The notes below the pieces were generated by a model that saw only the letters and a program-made list of their open reading frames with translations, was not told the origin of the DNA and searched no databases. This document shows, one piece after another, positions 1-5,962 of a stretch of 29,010 bases of DNA. Each line of letters starts with the position of its first letter. Position 1 is the first letter of the stretch. The position numbers were made by a program, and so were the translations under genes. The stretch is taken from positions 1 through 29,010 of the IMG/VR virus record IMGVR_UViG_3300030329_004017, one strand, 5' to 3'. This DNA is from a virus.

Positions 1-128
1 CCACGGAGCCACAGAGCCACGGAGCCACGAGACCACGGAGCCACAGAGCCACAGAGCCACGGAGCCACGGAGCCACGGAGCCACGGAGCCACGGAGCCAC
101 AGAGCCACGAGACCACGAGACCACGAGA
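1..128. repeat. Octamer tandem repeat, 16 units, cut by window edge
   Basis: Sixteen uninterrupted 8-bp units of three kinds: CCACGGAG (A), CCACAGAG (B) and CCACGAGA (C), in the order ABACABBAAAAABCCC. The array starts at the first base, so it probably continues outside the window. An 8-bp period is not a multiple of three, which argues against a coding repeat. It could be a binding-site array, a packaging or end-related repeat, or simply a microsatellite at which the assembly stopped. The copy number may be wrong because short-read assembly collapses such arrays. Confidence 0.95.
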
Positions 129-141
129 CAAATTGATAAGA

Positions 142-165
142 GCGCGCACGCGTTAACGTGCGCGT
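142..165 (-). terminator. GC-rich hairpin downstream of ardA
   Basis: An inverted repeat CGCGCACG / CGTGCGCG with loop cgttaa lies just past the ardA stop codon. There is no T-run after it on the minus strand, so intrinsic termination is uncertain; it may instead protect the 3' end of the message. It resembles the hairpins behind the next three genes. Confidence 0.4.
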
Positions 166-184
166 CTGTACGCCGATTCAACGC

Positions 185-700
185 TTAGTTGTCGAACACG
201 TAAACCGTATGGCCGCTCGATTCAATCGAAAACATATCCATAAATAAATCGCGCGCGAAAGCTTCATAATCAAAGTATTGCGCCATGATTCCCTCTAACG
301 TGTAGCATTCGTCGATAATGTGTTCGGCGTACTCTAATTCGCTAGACCATTCTCCACAGTACGCATCTTGGAATTCGTTGCCACTATTGCCATAATCCGC
401 GCCGACATGAGCGCACCATAATGCGTAAGCTTCGCCGTGCTCCTCCAATAGTTCAGCAAAGTCCGACAATTCTCCAATGTCGTGATAGGCGTAAAGCGTT
501 GCTCCTTGCCATCCCTCGTAATCGTGAATAGCGTACTCTTCCGCGCCTTCCGTCGGCGAATCGGCAAGCATTTCCGAGATTGCGTCGCGTATGTCTTCCT
601 CGCTTTGATCGCAATCAATCCAAGCGCCGTACAAAATGCCGGAGTTGTAACTGGCCAAACAAGCAACATAGATTCTTGGGCAATTCGTTTTGCAAATCAT
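185..700 (-). CDS. ardA: Antirestriction protein ArdA
   Basis: 171 aa, the usual length for ArdA. The family is an acidic DNA mimic that binds and inhibits type I restriction-modification enzymes, protecting incoming DNA. The recognisable features are the opening PRIYVACLASYNSGILYGAWID, here seen as PRIYVAC and YNSGILYGAWID, then EEYAIHDYEGW, LLEEHGEAYALW in the antirestriction-motif position, and YFDYEAFARDLFMDMFSIE near the C-terminus, with strong acidity throughout. The start at 700 is supported by GGAG eight bases upstream. The leader (aagctccaaaaaggt on the + strand) is nearly identical to that of the GP88 gene. It is the last gene of the leftward transcription and sits next to the octamer repeat. 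Carriage fits a phage facing type I restriction. Confidence 0.93.
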   Translation of the reverse strand: MICKTNCPRIYVACLASYNSGILYGAWIDCDQSEEDIRDAISEMLADSPTEGAEEYAIHDYEGWQGATLYAYHDIGELSDFAELLEEHGEAYALWCAHVGADYGNSGNEFQDAYCGEWSSELEYAEHIIDECYTLEGIMAQYFDYEAFARDLFMDMFSIESSGHTVYVFDN

Positions 701-727
701 TTCCTAAGCTCCAAAAAGGTAGTGAAC

Positions 728-764
728 TGACAATGGCGCGCACCGTAGTGCGCGCTGGTTGTCA
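728..764 (-). terminator. Hairpin between GP88-family gene and ardA
   Basis: A two-part inverted repeat: outer arms TGACAA / TTGTCA (728-733, 759-764) and inner arms GCGCGCA / TGCGCGC (736-742, 749-755) around a 6-base loop. It follows the GP88-family stop and precedes the ardA ribosome site. It has no clear T-run, so it may be a terminator, an attenuator or an mRNA-stabilising structure. Confidence 0.45.
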
Positions 765-778
765 ATTCGCATACCCGT

Positions 779-1777
779 TTAGATAGTCACGACAAACCCG
801 CTATCGTCCCTCGCTGCGCGGCCCTTTGCATACAACGCAACTACGCTTGGCAAGGGATCCAAATGTCGCAAATCGCTTTTGTCGCCGTCCACAACGCGCA
901 CGCCATCGAATTCAGCAATGCCGTTTTTGATTGCTTGCCCAATTGCCTGTTTGCCAAGTATGGCCAGCGGTTTCCCCCAGCTGGTTCGCATTGCTTCGGT
1001 CCGAATAACTGCCGCAACCCTCCCGCCGCGCTTCAAAATGTCGGCACATTGCTGCGAGTTGCTTTCGTCGCGCGAAAACGTCAAGTCGTAATTGCTTGGA
1101 AGTGTGTTGAGAAAACGCTTTCCAATTTTCGTGTAATCGTAAAACTGAATTCCAGGTAAAGCGTTGAAAATGGTTTGATGTGCCAAACGCTCGATGGTGA
1201 GCGATTCAAACGGGATATCGGACGTCCCATTTAGCCGAACCAACGGAGTTAAATCTTGCCGCGCTGCGCTTCGAGCGAATCGGGAAAGATCGTCAAACAA
1301 GCACTCAAAAAAGAGGTCGCGATTCTGGTTGAATAATCGCGCCTTCGCAATCCTTGCCGCATGCACGTTATGAGTTAACGCCGTAGCAATGTTGCGGACG
1401 AGGAAGGATTGCTTGCCGATTGTTTCCCCGCGCGACTCAAAACCATCATTGCTCATTTGGCCCTTTCCGTTGTACGTAACGCAAACACGTGCGCAAGCTT
1501 TCGCCATTGGGCACAATTGCTTGCCGGACATTTGATGTGGGGCAAGATGAAGGATCGCCGATAGAAATCGCTTTGAAGTGTTATCGGATTTGAGAATTTT
1601 CGCGTTGCCAGCGCCGCGAGTGAGAAACCGGTTTGCGGTAATGGTATACGTCGAAGCGTATCCGATACCAGCAGCAGCGGCCGCGCGCTTGTAATACTGT
1701 GGATCGGACTCAAGCAACATTGGGACAGTGACAGAAACGAGGGATCCATGTGAGTTGCGATTGAAAGTAACGGACAT
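779..1777 (-). CDS. GP88-family phage protein (DUF7227-like)
   Basis: 332 aa. It resembles the phage 'gene product 88' family, of unknown biochemical function. Visible family features are a cysteine cluster LCPMAKACARVC (Cys89, Cys95, Cys99), a PLVRLNGTSDIPFESL stretch where relatives have a conserved Arg-rich strand, IQFYDYTKIGKRF, and YDLTFSRDES. The three close cysteines suggest metal or iron-sulfur binding, but this is inference. The start at 1777 follows GGAGCTTTCAA, a good ribosome site, and the leader matches that of ardA. Its neighbours are accessory anti-host genes, so a role in takeover or counter-defence is possible but not shown by the sequence. Confidence 0.75.
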   Translation of the reverse strand: MSVTFNRNSHGSLVSVTVPMLLESDPQYYKRAAAAAGIGYASTYTITANRFLTRGAGNAKILKSDNTSKRFLSAILHLAPHQMSGKQLCPMAKACARVCVTYNGKGQMSNDGFESRGETIGKQSFLVRNIATALTHNVHAARIAKARLFNQNRDLFFECLFDDLSRFARSAARQDLTPLVRLNGTSDIPFESLTIERLAHQTIFNALPGIQFYDYTKIGKRFLNTLPSNYDLTFSRDESNSQQCADILKRGGRVAAVIRTEAMRTSWGKPLAILGKQAIGQAIKNGIAEFDGVRVVDGDKSDLRHLDPLPSVVALYAKGRAARDDSGFVVTI

Positions 1778-1818
1778 TTGAAAGCTCCAAAAAGGTTAGT
1801 GAGTGAAACGACGCAATA

Positions 1819-1842
1819 AAGCGCTGCATTGCTGCAGCGCTT
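1819..1842 (-). terminator. Perfect hairpin downstream of VDVWG protein A
   Basis: AAGCGCTGCA / TGCAGCGCTT with a four-base loop, extended by CGCAA / TTGCG after a small bulge. It lies 12 bases past the stop of the 1855-2301 gene and before the GP88-family ribosome site. The downstream T content on the minus strand is low (TTTATTGC), so termination would be partial. Confidence 0.5.
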
Positions 1843-1854
1843 CGTTGCGCCGTG

Positions 1855-2301
1855 TCAATCGACACGTCGAGATACTTCATCCGCAAACTGTTTTGCCCGA
1901 TGGTGATACTCGTCAGTTCCTGGTTCCAAATTGTCACAGTCGACGATGGCTTGCCATTCGGCATTCAGCGCGAACAACTCGGCGTCGGTGTAGCCTCGGG
2001 TGTTGTCCTGCCTGAATAGTTCGAGTGCGTCACCCCACGCCTCGGCATGCATGGCCTCACTCACTCCTTTCTCGTCGATCAGAGGGCCGACAACGACGCG
2101 CACGCTAACGCACAGCCTCCACCCCTCCGAGCCGGAGCCGCCCCAGACATCTACGGTGCCGTCCGTTTCGATCGCGTCGTCACAGTCGGGGTCGATGTCG
2201 CGCAGTGCTGCTAGTAGGTCGTCATAGCTGCCAGCGTAGTCCACGTGGACTCGCTCGGTGTGCGTGATGGATCGAGTGACGGCGTTTTTAAGTGTGTTCA
2301 T
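1855..2301 (-). CDS. Hypothetical protein, 'VDVWG' family copy A
   Basis: 148 aa, function unknown. I start it at the ATG at 2301 (MNTLKNAVTRS), because AGAGGAAA sits just upstream; an upstream in-frame start would overlap the previous gene. Residues about 12-75 align by eye with the product of 2367-2732: a THTERVHVDYAG strand, a helix like LLAALRDIDPDCDDAI, then GTVDVWGGSG and GWRLCVSVRV. Past this, the C-terminal half (EAMHAEAWGDALELFRQDN, then helical and acidic to the end) is unique to this copy. The protein is acidic and has no membrane segment. Being a diverged duplicate in a phage accessory end, it may be a host-interaction protein, but nothing in the sequence proves that. Confidence 0.75.
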   Translation of the reverse strand: MNTLKNAVTRSITHTERVHVDYAGSYDDLLAALRDIDPDCDDAIETDGTVDVWGGSGSEGWRLCVSVRVVVGPLIDEKGVSEAMHAEAWGDALELFRQDNTRGYTDAELFALNAEWQAIVDCDNLEPGTDEYHHRAKQFADEVSRRVD

Positions 2302-2329
2302 CGGGTTTCCTCTGGTTGGATTGGGGAAC

Positions 2330-2368
2330 AGACAAGGGCACGCCCCGCTACGGGCGCGCAGTTTGTCT
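2330..2368 (-). terminator. Hairpin overlapping stop of VDVWG protein B
   Basis: Outer arms AGACAA / TTGTCT (2330-2335, 2363-2368) and inner arms CGCCC / GGGCG around a 6-base loop. It overlaps the stop codon of the 2367-2732 gene. It has the same plan (GACAA, GC-rich core, TTGTC) as the hairpin at 728-764. No T-run follows. Confidence 0.4.
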
Positions 2369-2732
2369 ATTCGGCGTCCGCGCGAAGACTGATCCGCAGC
2401 CGCCATTCCATCTCGCCTTCTGGGGCGTCCGCTCTATACCCCCACACATCTACCGTCTCGACGTCAACAACGGTGGCGTCGATTTCTCCGTCATACAACC
2501 CGCTCAGCACCTCTACGAGCTCCGCACTATACCCCCACACGTCTACCGTCTCGGCTTCAACAGTAGACGTGTGGAAGAACGATGGACGAACAACGGTGAC
2601 GGCGATTTCTCCGTCATACAACCCGCTCAGCACCTCTACGAGCTCCGCTTGGTTTCCGGTTGCGTCCACACTCACAATCTCGGTGTGGCTGCGGCTGCGG
2701 TCGATCGCCTTCTTTAGTTCTTGGGTGGTCAT
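2367..2732 (-). CDS. Hypothetical protein, 'VDVWG' family copy B with internal repeat
   Basis: 121 aa, function unknown. The start at 2732 follows GGAGAGCAAACG. It opens with TTQELKKAIDRSRSHTEIV and then carries two tandem copies of a roughly 31-aa unit, AELVEVLSGLYDGEI...TVV...ETVDVWGY, separated by a ten-residue insertion in the first unit. It closes with EMEWRLRISLRADAE, which matches GWRLCVSVRV in the neighbouring copy A. The repeat is also near-exact at DNA level (2481-2525 and 2604-2648, 45 bp identical), so the duplication is recent or kept by gene conversion. Acidic, no cysteine, no membrane segment. It is expressed from the promoter/leader just upstream. Confidence 0.75.
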   Translation of the reverse strand: MTTQELKKAIDRSRSHTEIVSVDATGNQAELVEVLSGLYDGEIAVTVVRPSFFHTSTVEAETVDVWGYSAELVEVLSGLYDGEIDATVVDVETVDVWGYRADAPEGEMEWRLRISLRADAE

Positions 2733-2742
2733 CGTTTGCTCT

Positions 2743-2791
2743 CCGTTTGTGTTTTGCTGCTTGCCATGTATAAAAGTATATACTCTTATCG
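2743..2791 (-). repeat. Promoter/leader direct repeat, copy 1
   Basis: 49 bp that recur at 2943-2991 with two mismatches, exactly 200 bp apart. The repeat contains the -10 element, the palindrome AGTATATACT and a short start-codon-containing leader (ATGGCAAGC...). In this copy the leader ORF is 12 codons (MASSKTQTESKR) and its stop overlaps the ATG of VDVWG protein B. Confidence 0.9.
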
Positions 2792-2803
2792 ACCCTTTAT
2801 CAA
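2775..2803 (-). promoter_or_regulatory. Sigma70-like promoter for VDVWG protein B, with operator-like palindrome
   Basis: On the minus strand TTGATA (2798-2803), a 17-bp spacer and TATACT (2775-2780): 5/6 matches to both consensus hexamers at ideal spacing. The -10 lies inside AAGAGTATATACTTTT (2772-2787), a 16-bp near-palindrome found again at 2972-2987, 3001-3016 and, diverged, 6489-6504. A repressor binding there would cover the -10. The -35 overlaps the stop codon of the 43-aa gene. Confidence 0.65.
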
Positions 2804-2931
2804 TAAGAACCGGTCATTTGAATGACCCAATCACCCATACTGTTCTGCGTCACTTCGTATCCGATCCCCTTCATCGTCAGTTCCGCCACAATCGTTACCA
2901 TCTCTTTCGTGTCCGCAATCCTAATAGTCAT
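2800..2931 (-). CDS. Small hypothetical protein, 43 aa
   Basis: Reads MTIRIADTKEMVTIVAELTM then KGIGYEVTQNSMGDWVIQMTGSY. It is unrecognised but looks like a compact alpha/beta fold. The ATG at 2931 has GGGAG ten bases upstream. An in-frame ATG at 2967, inside the duplicated leader, would add MASNKTQTGDET. At the equivalent place before VDVWG protein B the leader ORF stops instead, so the shorter form is the more likely one. It has its own copy of the promoter/leader and lies in the same small operon. Confidence 0.6.
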   Translation of the reverse strand: MTIRIADTKEMVTIVAELTMKGIGYEVTQNSMGDWVIQMTGSY

Positions 2932-2942
2932 CGTCTCGTCTC

Positions 2943-2991
2943 CCGTTTGTGTTTTGTTGCTTGCCATGTTTAAAAGTATATACTCTTATCG
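2943..2991 (-). repeat. Promoter/leader direct repeat, copy 2
   Basis: The second copy of the 49-bp unit at 2743-2791 (47/49 identical), placed before the 43-aa gene. Duplicating a promoter with its leader lets new genes be inserted as separately expressed cassettes. Confidence 0.9.
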
Positions 2992-3016
2992 GGTGTTGAC
3001 AAGACTATATACTCTT
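2975..3016 (-). promoter_or_regulatory. Sigma70-like promoter with tandem operator-like palindromes
   Basis: On the minus strand TTGTCA (2997-3002), a 16-bp spacer and TATACT (2975-2980). Two 16-bp near-palindromes flank it: AAGAGTATATACTTTT (2972-2987) and AAGAGTATATAGTCTT (3001-3016), each 7/8 symmetric, with centres 29 bp apart. The second abuts the -35. This is a typical arrangement for cooperative repression of a phage promoter. It lies just downstream of the terminator that ends the recombination operon. Confidence 0.65.
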
Positions 3017-3097
3017 TTGCGGGAAGAATTTACCAAAGTATTTCCAAAAGTGCCAAAAACCCTAGGAAACAAGAGGATATATTTTTATCAGCGCATG

Positions 3098-3148
3098 AAA
3101 AAAGCCCCCTAGGCGTGGAAACAACTCAAAGAATTGAACCTAGGGGGC
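3098..3148 (-). terminator. Rho-independent terminator of the recombination operon
   Basis: A perfect 10-bp stem GCCCCCTAGG / CCTAGGGGGC (3139-3148 and 3104-3113) with a 25-base loop, followed on the minus strand by six Ts (3098-3103). It lies about 30 bases past the SSB-like stop. The bases after the T-run (CATGCGC) are shared with the terminator at 25042-25086, and ATGCGC follows the one at 6536-6568. Confidence 0.88.
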
Positions 3149-3177
3149 GGCGTGGAGGGCTACTACTCAGAATACCA

Positions 3178-3678
3178 CTAGAACGGAATTTCGTCATCCG
3201 CTGGTGCTTCTGATTCGGCCGGTGGAGGTGGAGCACTCTTCTTAGATGGTGCTCTGTTCTGTTTGAAGGCACTAGAGAACAGATTATCTAGCTGCCTCAT
3301 CTCTTTCTTCTCCAGGCTTTCGTATTTGCTACCAGTCGATATGTGCCAGCGTTCCTTCAGCTCTCCTTCGTACTCTTCATGAGTAACGTACATTTCTACG
3401 TCTTGGCCTGCGAAGACTTGAGCCTCAGGATGCGACGGGTCCAAAGTGCTAACACGGTCACCAGTGAAGCCAAGAGCCCTTAGGTTATCAACCGTAAAGC
3501 TAACCGTCTTGCTAGTGAGGTATGTGTAGCAAGTCCTGTCTTCAGCATCGACAGGAACACCGCGCATATTCAGCGGATAGAAGTGAAGCACAAAGCATGG
3601 AGTGCCTTTGCTTCCCGACTTAGTCATCCCTTGCCCTGTGACTCTGCACAGATAAGTGCCTGGTTCGTATGTTGTCAT
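3178..3678 (-). CDS. Single-stranded DNA-binding protein (SSB-like)
   Basis: 166 aa. The N-terminal ~115 residues look like a beta-rich OB-type domain (YEPGTYLCRVTGQGM, CFVLHFYPLNMRG, YVTHEEYEGELKERWHI). A Pro/Ser/Ala-rich linker follows, and the protein ends in DDEIPF, the acidic tip by which SSB proteins recruit partner enzymes. Its start overlaps the stop of the ATPase gene by ATGA, so the two are probably translationally coupled. With the nuclease and Sak4-like ATPase it forms a phage recombination set: end resection, strand annealing and ssDNA protection. The tip is the decisive evidence; the OB assignment is inferred from pattern and position. Confidence 0.8.
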   Translation of the reverse strand: MTTYEPGTYLCRVTGQGMTKSGSKGTPCFVLHFYPLNMRGVPVDAEDRTCYTYLTSKTVSFTVDNLRALGFTGDRVSTLDPSHPEAQVFAGQDVEMYVTHEEYEGELKERWHISTGSKYESLEKKEMRQLDNLFSSAFKQNRAPSKKSAPPPPAESEAPADDEIPF

Positions 3679-4499
3679 TTGTCTTTGCCTTGCTTAATTG
3701 TGTTGATGAAGTTTGACCAACCTTCCGCGCCTGATTCACCTAGCTCGAATTCCTCAGGCATACCGTGACGGTTCTTAGCGTCCCAAGCTGGGGTCTTAGT
3801 CGTAAAAGCAACACGGTCTAATCCGCCTTTGCCTTTCGCGCGTAAGCCTTCAGCATCGATAGCTACAGGGGTGTGAAAGAAGAGGACGATATCTGCCCAC
3901 TTATGAGTAGCACCCCAAAGCTTCTTGTGTAGCTCTGGTGTATATCGGTCGTAGTCCTCACCTTCAGGATTATGAAAGGGCTTCACGTGACTATGACACA
4001 AGCAGATAACAGCCATCTTCTGACGCTCTCTCAGCTCATCGAGTGCAGCTAAGAACTGTCGCCAATCACCAACAGATGACTCAGGACCTTGTCCATACGC
4101 TAAGAAGGCTTTCATCGAGCCTTTGAAGTCTCGTCGGCATACGTGATTGAAACAGAGTGCTTCAAGTCCGTTAATCGTATCGATGATCAGCGTCTTGTAA
4201 TCCGTAGGTGTGTTTGTCAGCTCTTCTATAATCGCTAACAACTCGCACCACTCTTTGACTTCTGGGAAGTGTGGCGTTTCGTCTAGCCTTCCTGAATCTA
4301 TCAGAGTCTCTAGACCTGTCTCACCATCACTCATAATCACTAACGGCTTGGGTGCTGATGCGCCAAAGCTCGTCTTACCAACTCCCTCCCCACCATGAAC
4401 TATCAGTCGCTGTGGTAGGTTCCTCCCTTTGCTGACTACGTTGGACAGGGCTGATATCGCCGTTGTCCGCGAAGCTGTCTGTGCTTTCGCCGTTGCCAT
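3675..4499 (-). CDS. Sak4-like RecA-fold ATPase, putative recombinase
   Basis: 274 aa. Walker A is GGEGVGKTS (residues 36-44) and Walker B is TLIIDT (103-108). HSHVKPFHNPEG and YTPELHKKLWG follow, in the layout of phage Sak4 / AAA_24 proteins, which anneal single strands or load recombination partners. I start at 4499 because AAGGAGATCCCAG precedes that ATG; an upstream in-frame start at 4523 has no comparable site. The first 125 bases overlap the end of the nuclease gene in another frame. Downstream coupling to the SSB-like gene supports a joint function in recombination or recombination-dependent replication. Confidence 0.85.
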   Translation of the reverse strand: MATAKAQTASRTTAISALSNVVSKGRNLPQRLIVHGGEGVGKTSFGASAPKPLVIMSDGETGLETLIDSGRLDETPHFPEVKEWCELLAIIEELTNTPTDYKTLIIDTINGLEALCFNHVCRRDFKGSMKAFLAYGQGPESSVGDWRQFLAALDELRERQKMAVICLCHSHVKPFHNPEGEDYDRYTPELHKKLWGATHKWADIVLFFHTPVAIDAEGLRAKGKGGLDRVAFTTKTPAWDAKNRHGMPEEFELGESGAEGWSNFINTIKQGKDK

Positions 4500-5544
4500 C
4501 TGGGATCTCCTTAAAATGGTCAAACCAAGCTCTTAATGCTTCGTGCATCAATGAACCGAAATGCAAAGCTTCAGAATCCTCTTGATTCTGTTTCCTGATT
4601 CCTAACTCGTATCTGTAGTAGTGTTTCCTCCTGCATGTCTGATAGGTGCTAATTCGTGAATTGGTTAATAGGTTTCTACCGTCGTCTTCTGTATCGAGCT
4701 CGGCATGAACCTTATCGACATTCTCCCAACGATCGCTATCCGGCTCGTCATGTCCACTACAGATGCCCAGGTAAGCACAGGGACGACCATAGGACATACA
4801 AGCTGCTGAGTTACGGAAGTTTCTACCCGTCCTCTGTGAGTCTCTGATAGCCTGTGAAACGTGCCACAGCTCATAGGCCCATTCCACAATCTCATGGTCC
4901 AGACGTGGAATCATCTTTCGTCTGAAATACCACTCAGGTCGCGTGCAACAGTCTTGGGCTAATCTGGCGGTAAACATCCAGGGAGTCTCCCTGAACTCAT
5001 CAGAAGCCAATCTGGCATATTCTGAGTCACTGATAGCCCATCCGTAGTATTGATGCTTGTCATCCACCTCTCGCATGGTGCCTAGCTTTATCTCGCCTGT
5101 CTTGTTCGTCCTAGGCACTGTCTTAGGCTTGATGTTGGGCTTCCTGATAACGTCGTAGACCGTACCAGATAACTTAATGCCTCTCTGCCAATGACTCAGC
5201 ACATACATGCTGACCTGGGAATCAATATCAAGCCGATTCCAATATGTAGAGTCACCGTGAATCTGGTCACTGGTGGTCTTGTGCTCTAGCAGGAAATGCT
5301 GGTTATCTCGAGCAATGATTCCGTCATAGACACCAGCCTGCTCAAAGGTCTTAGACGGTCTACACGTATCAGGGTTGACGATAGGAAGCTTGAATTGCTC
5401 TTCAGTGGTCAGAGTGGTATAGCCGGCATCATGCCATCGATAGTGATAGCCACTCATCAGCCCCTTGGCTTTAGCCTTATCGATAGGATTCGCCTCATAG
5501 GAATCTATCGTAGTCCATGACTTCTTCAGTGCTTCAAGGTTCAT
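4375..5544 (-). CDS. Cas4/AddB-like PD-(D/E)XK nuclease with permuted motif order
   Basis: 389 aa. Nuclease motifs are GVYDGI (Asp74), LLEHKT (Glu87, Lys89) and QVSMY (Gln110, Tyr114). A cysteine triplet follows, C249MSYGRPC256AYLGIC262. Only then comes the segment that normally opens this family: LLTNSRISTYQTCRRKHYY (Cys304) and FGSLMHEAL (His334). All parts of an Fe-S nuclease are present, but the usual N-terminal part is at the C-terminus, and the protein begins where that part would normally lead (ALKKSWTTIDSYEANPIDKA). The start overlaps the upstream gene, so no N-terminal module is hidden there. The last ~42 residues overlap the ATPase gene and look like filler. Expected role: DNA end resection feeding the ATPase and SSB. 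Confidence 0.85.
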   Translation of the reverse strand: MNLEALKKSWTTIDSYEANPIDKAKAKGLMSGYHYRWHDAGYTTLTTEEQFKLPIVNPDTCRPSKTFEQAGVYDGIIARDNQHFLLEHKTTSDQIHGDSTYWNRLDIDSQVSMYVLSHWQRGIKLSGTVYDVIRKPNIKPKTVPRTNKTGEIKLGTMREVDDKHQYYGWAISDSEYARLASDEFRETPWMFTARLAQDCCTRPEWYFRRKMIPRLDHEIVEWAYELWHVSQAIRDSQRTGRNFRNSAACMSYGRPCAYLGICSGHDEPDSDRWENVDKVHAELDTEDDGRNLLTNSRISTYQTCRRKHYYRYELGIRKQNQEDSEALHFGSLMHEALRAWFDHFKEIPDGNGESTDSFADNGDISPVQRSQQREEPTTATDSSWWGGSW

Positions 5545-5728
5545 AAGCAGACTTCTTTATGCGTACGGTTAGGTTAAGCATATCCCTATAGTCCAGAGAC
5601 AAGTCGGAATCTTTGTGCATCTCAACAATTCGATATATGACTTCCTTCCACCTATCACGCCTATATAGAAAGATGTACTTCTCACCATCCTGCTTAATCA
5701 GTGCTTGAACGTAGATGTCTTCATCCAT
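5534..5728 (-). CDS. Small hypothetical phage protein, 64 aa
   Basis: MDEDIYVQALIKQDGEKYIF then LYRRDRWKEVIYRIVEMHKD. The pattern 'EKYIFLY' with a following helix and LSLDYRDMLNLTVRIKK recurs in small phage proteins next to recombination genes, but its function is not known to me. The start at 5728 overlaps the upstream stop, with GAGG six bases before it, and its end overlaps the nuclease start by 11 bases. It is part of a tightly packed operon. Confidence 0.75.
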   Translation of the reverse strand: MDEDIYVQALIKQDGEKYIFLYRRDRWKEVIYRIVEMHKDSDLSLDYRDMLNLTVRIKKSAYEP

Positions 5729-5921
5729 CGTCGGCCTCGCTTTCTTTAGTGAGCTGTCGCAGCGCGTCAGACGTTGCGTGTTTCCTCGCCCTCATTTCCT
5801 CAAGTGTTGCACCGTAAACGACTGCGATAGTCTTTCGTTCGCCATCGCCAAACAAATACACTTCGCCGCGATACCGGCCCTTTAGTTTGCGGTCGTTAAT
5901 TGACGGAAGAATTGTAGGCAC
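5721..5921 (-). CDS. Small hypothetical protein, 66 aa (GTG start)
   Basis: Starts at a GTG preceded by a very strong ribosome site GGAGGAGGTG. The protein is basic and hydrophilic: MPTILPSINDRKLKGRYRGE, then VYLFGDGERKTIAVVYGATLE and a charged helix. No family is recognised. It is the first gene after the palindrome at 5944-5962 and overlaps the next gene by 8 bases. Confidence 0.7.
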   Translation of the reverse strand: MPTILPSINDRKLKGRYRGEVYLFGDGERKTIAVVYGATLEEMRARKHATSDALRQLTKESEADDG

Positions 5922-5943
5922 AATCGCACCTCCTCCGATTTAT

Positions 5944-5962
5944 TGTGGAGTATCACTCCACA
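5944..5962. promoter_or_regulatory. Perfect 19-bp inverted repeat
   Basis: TGTGGAGT-atc-ACTCCACA, fully symmetric in its 8-bp arms, about 25 bases before the GTG at 5921. The short 3-base spacer suits either a DNA operator or an RNA hairpin that exposes GGAG near the ribosome site. GGA-containing hairpins are preferred CsrA targets, and csrA is the gene just upstream. Confidence 0.6.

Noticed and set aside
1-128. CRISPR array at the left end
   Set aside because: The repeats are 8 bp and contiguous, with no spacers of unique sequence.
2245-3112. Plus-strand ORFs of up to 242 codons across the VDVWG genes
   Set aside because: They are antisense to the minus-strand genes, lack ribosome sites and are serine/threonine-rich as expected of shadow frames.
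3675-4523. A start at 4523 for the Sak4-like ATPase
   Set aside because: Only the ATG at 4499 has a good ribosome site (AAGGAG), and the additional residues lie before the normal start of the family.
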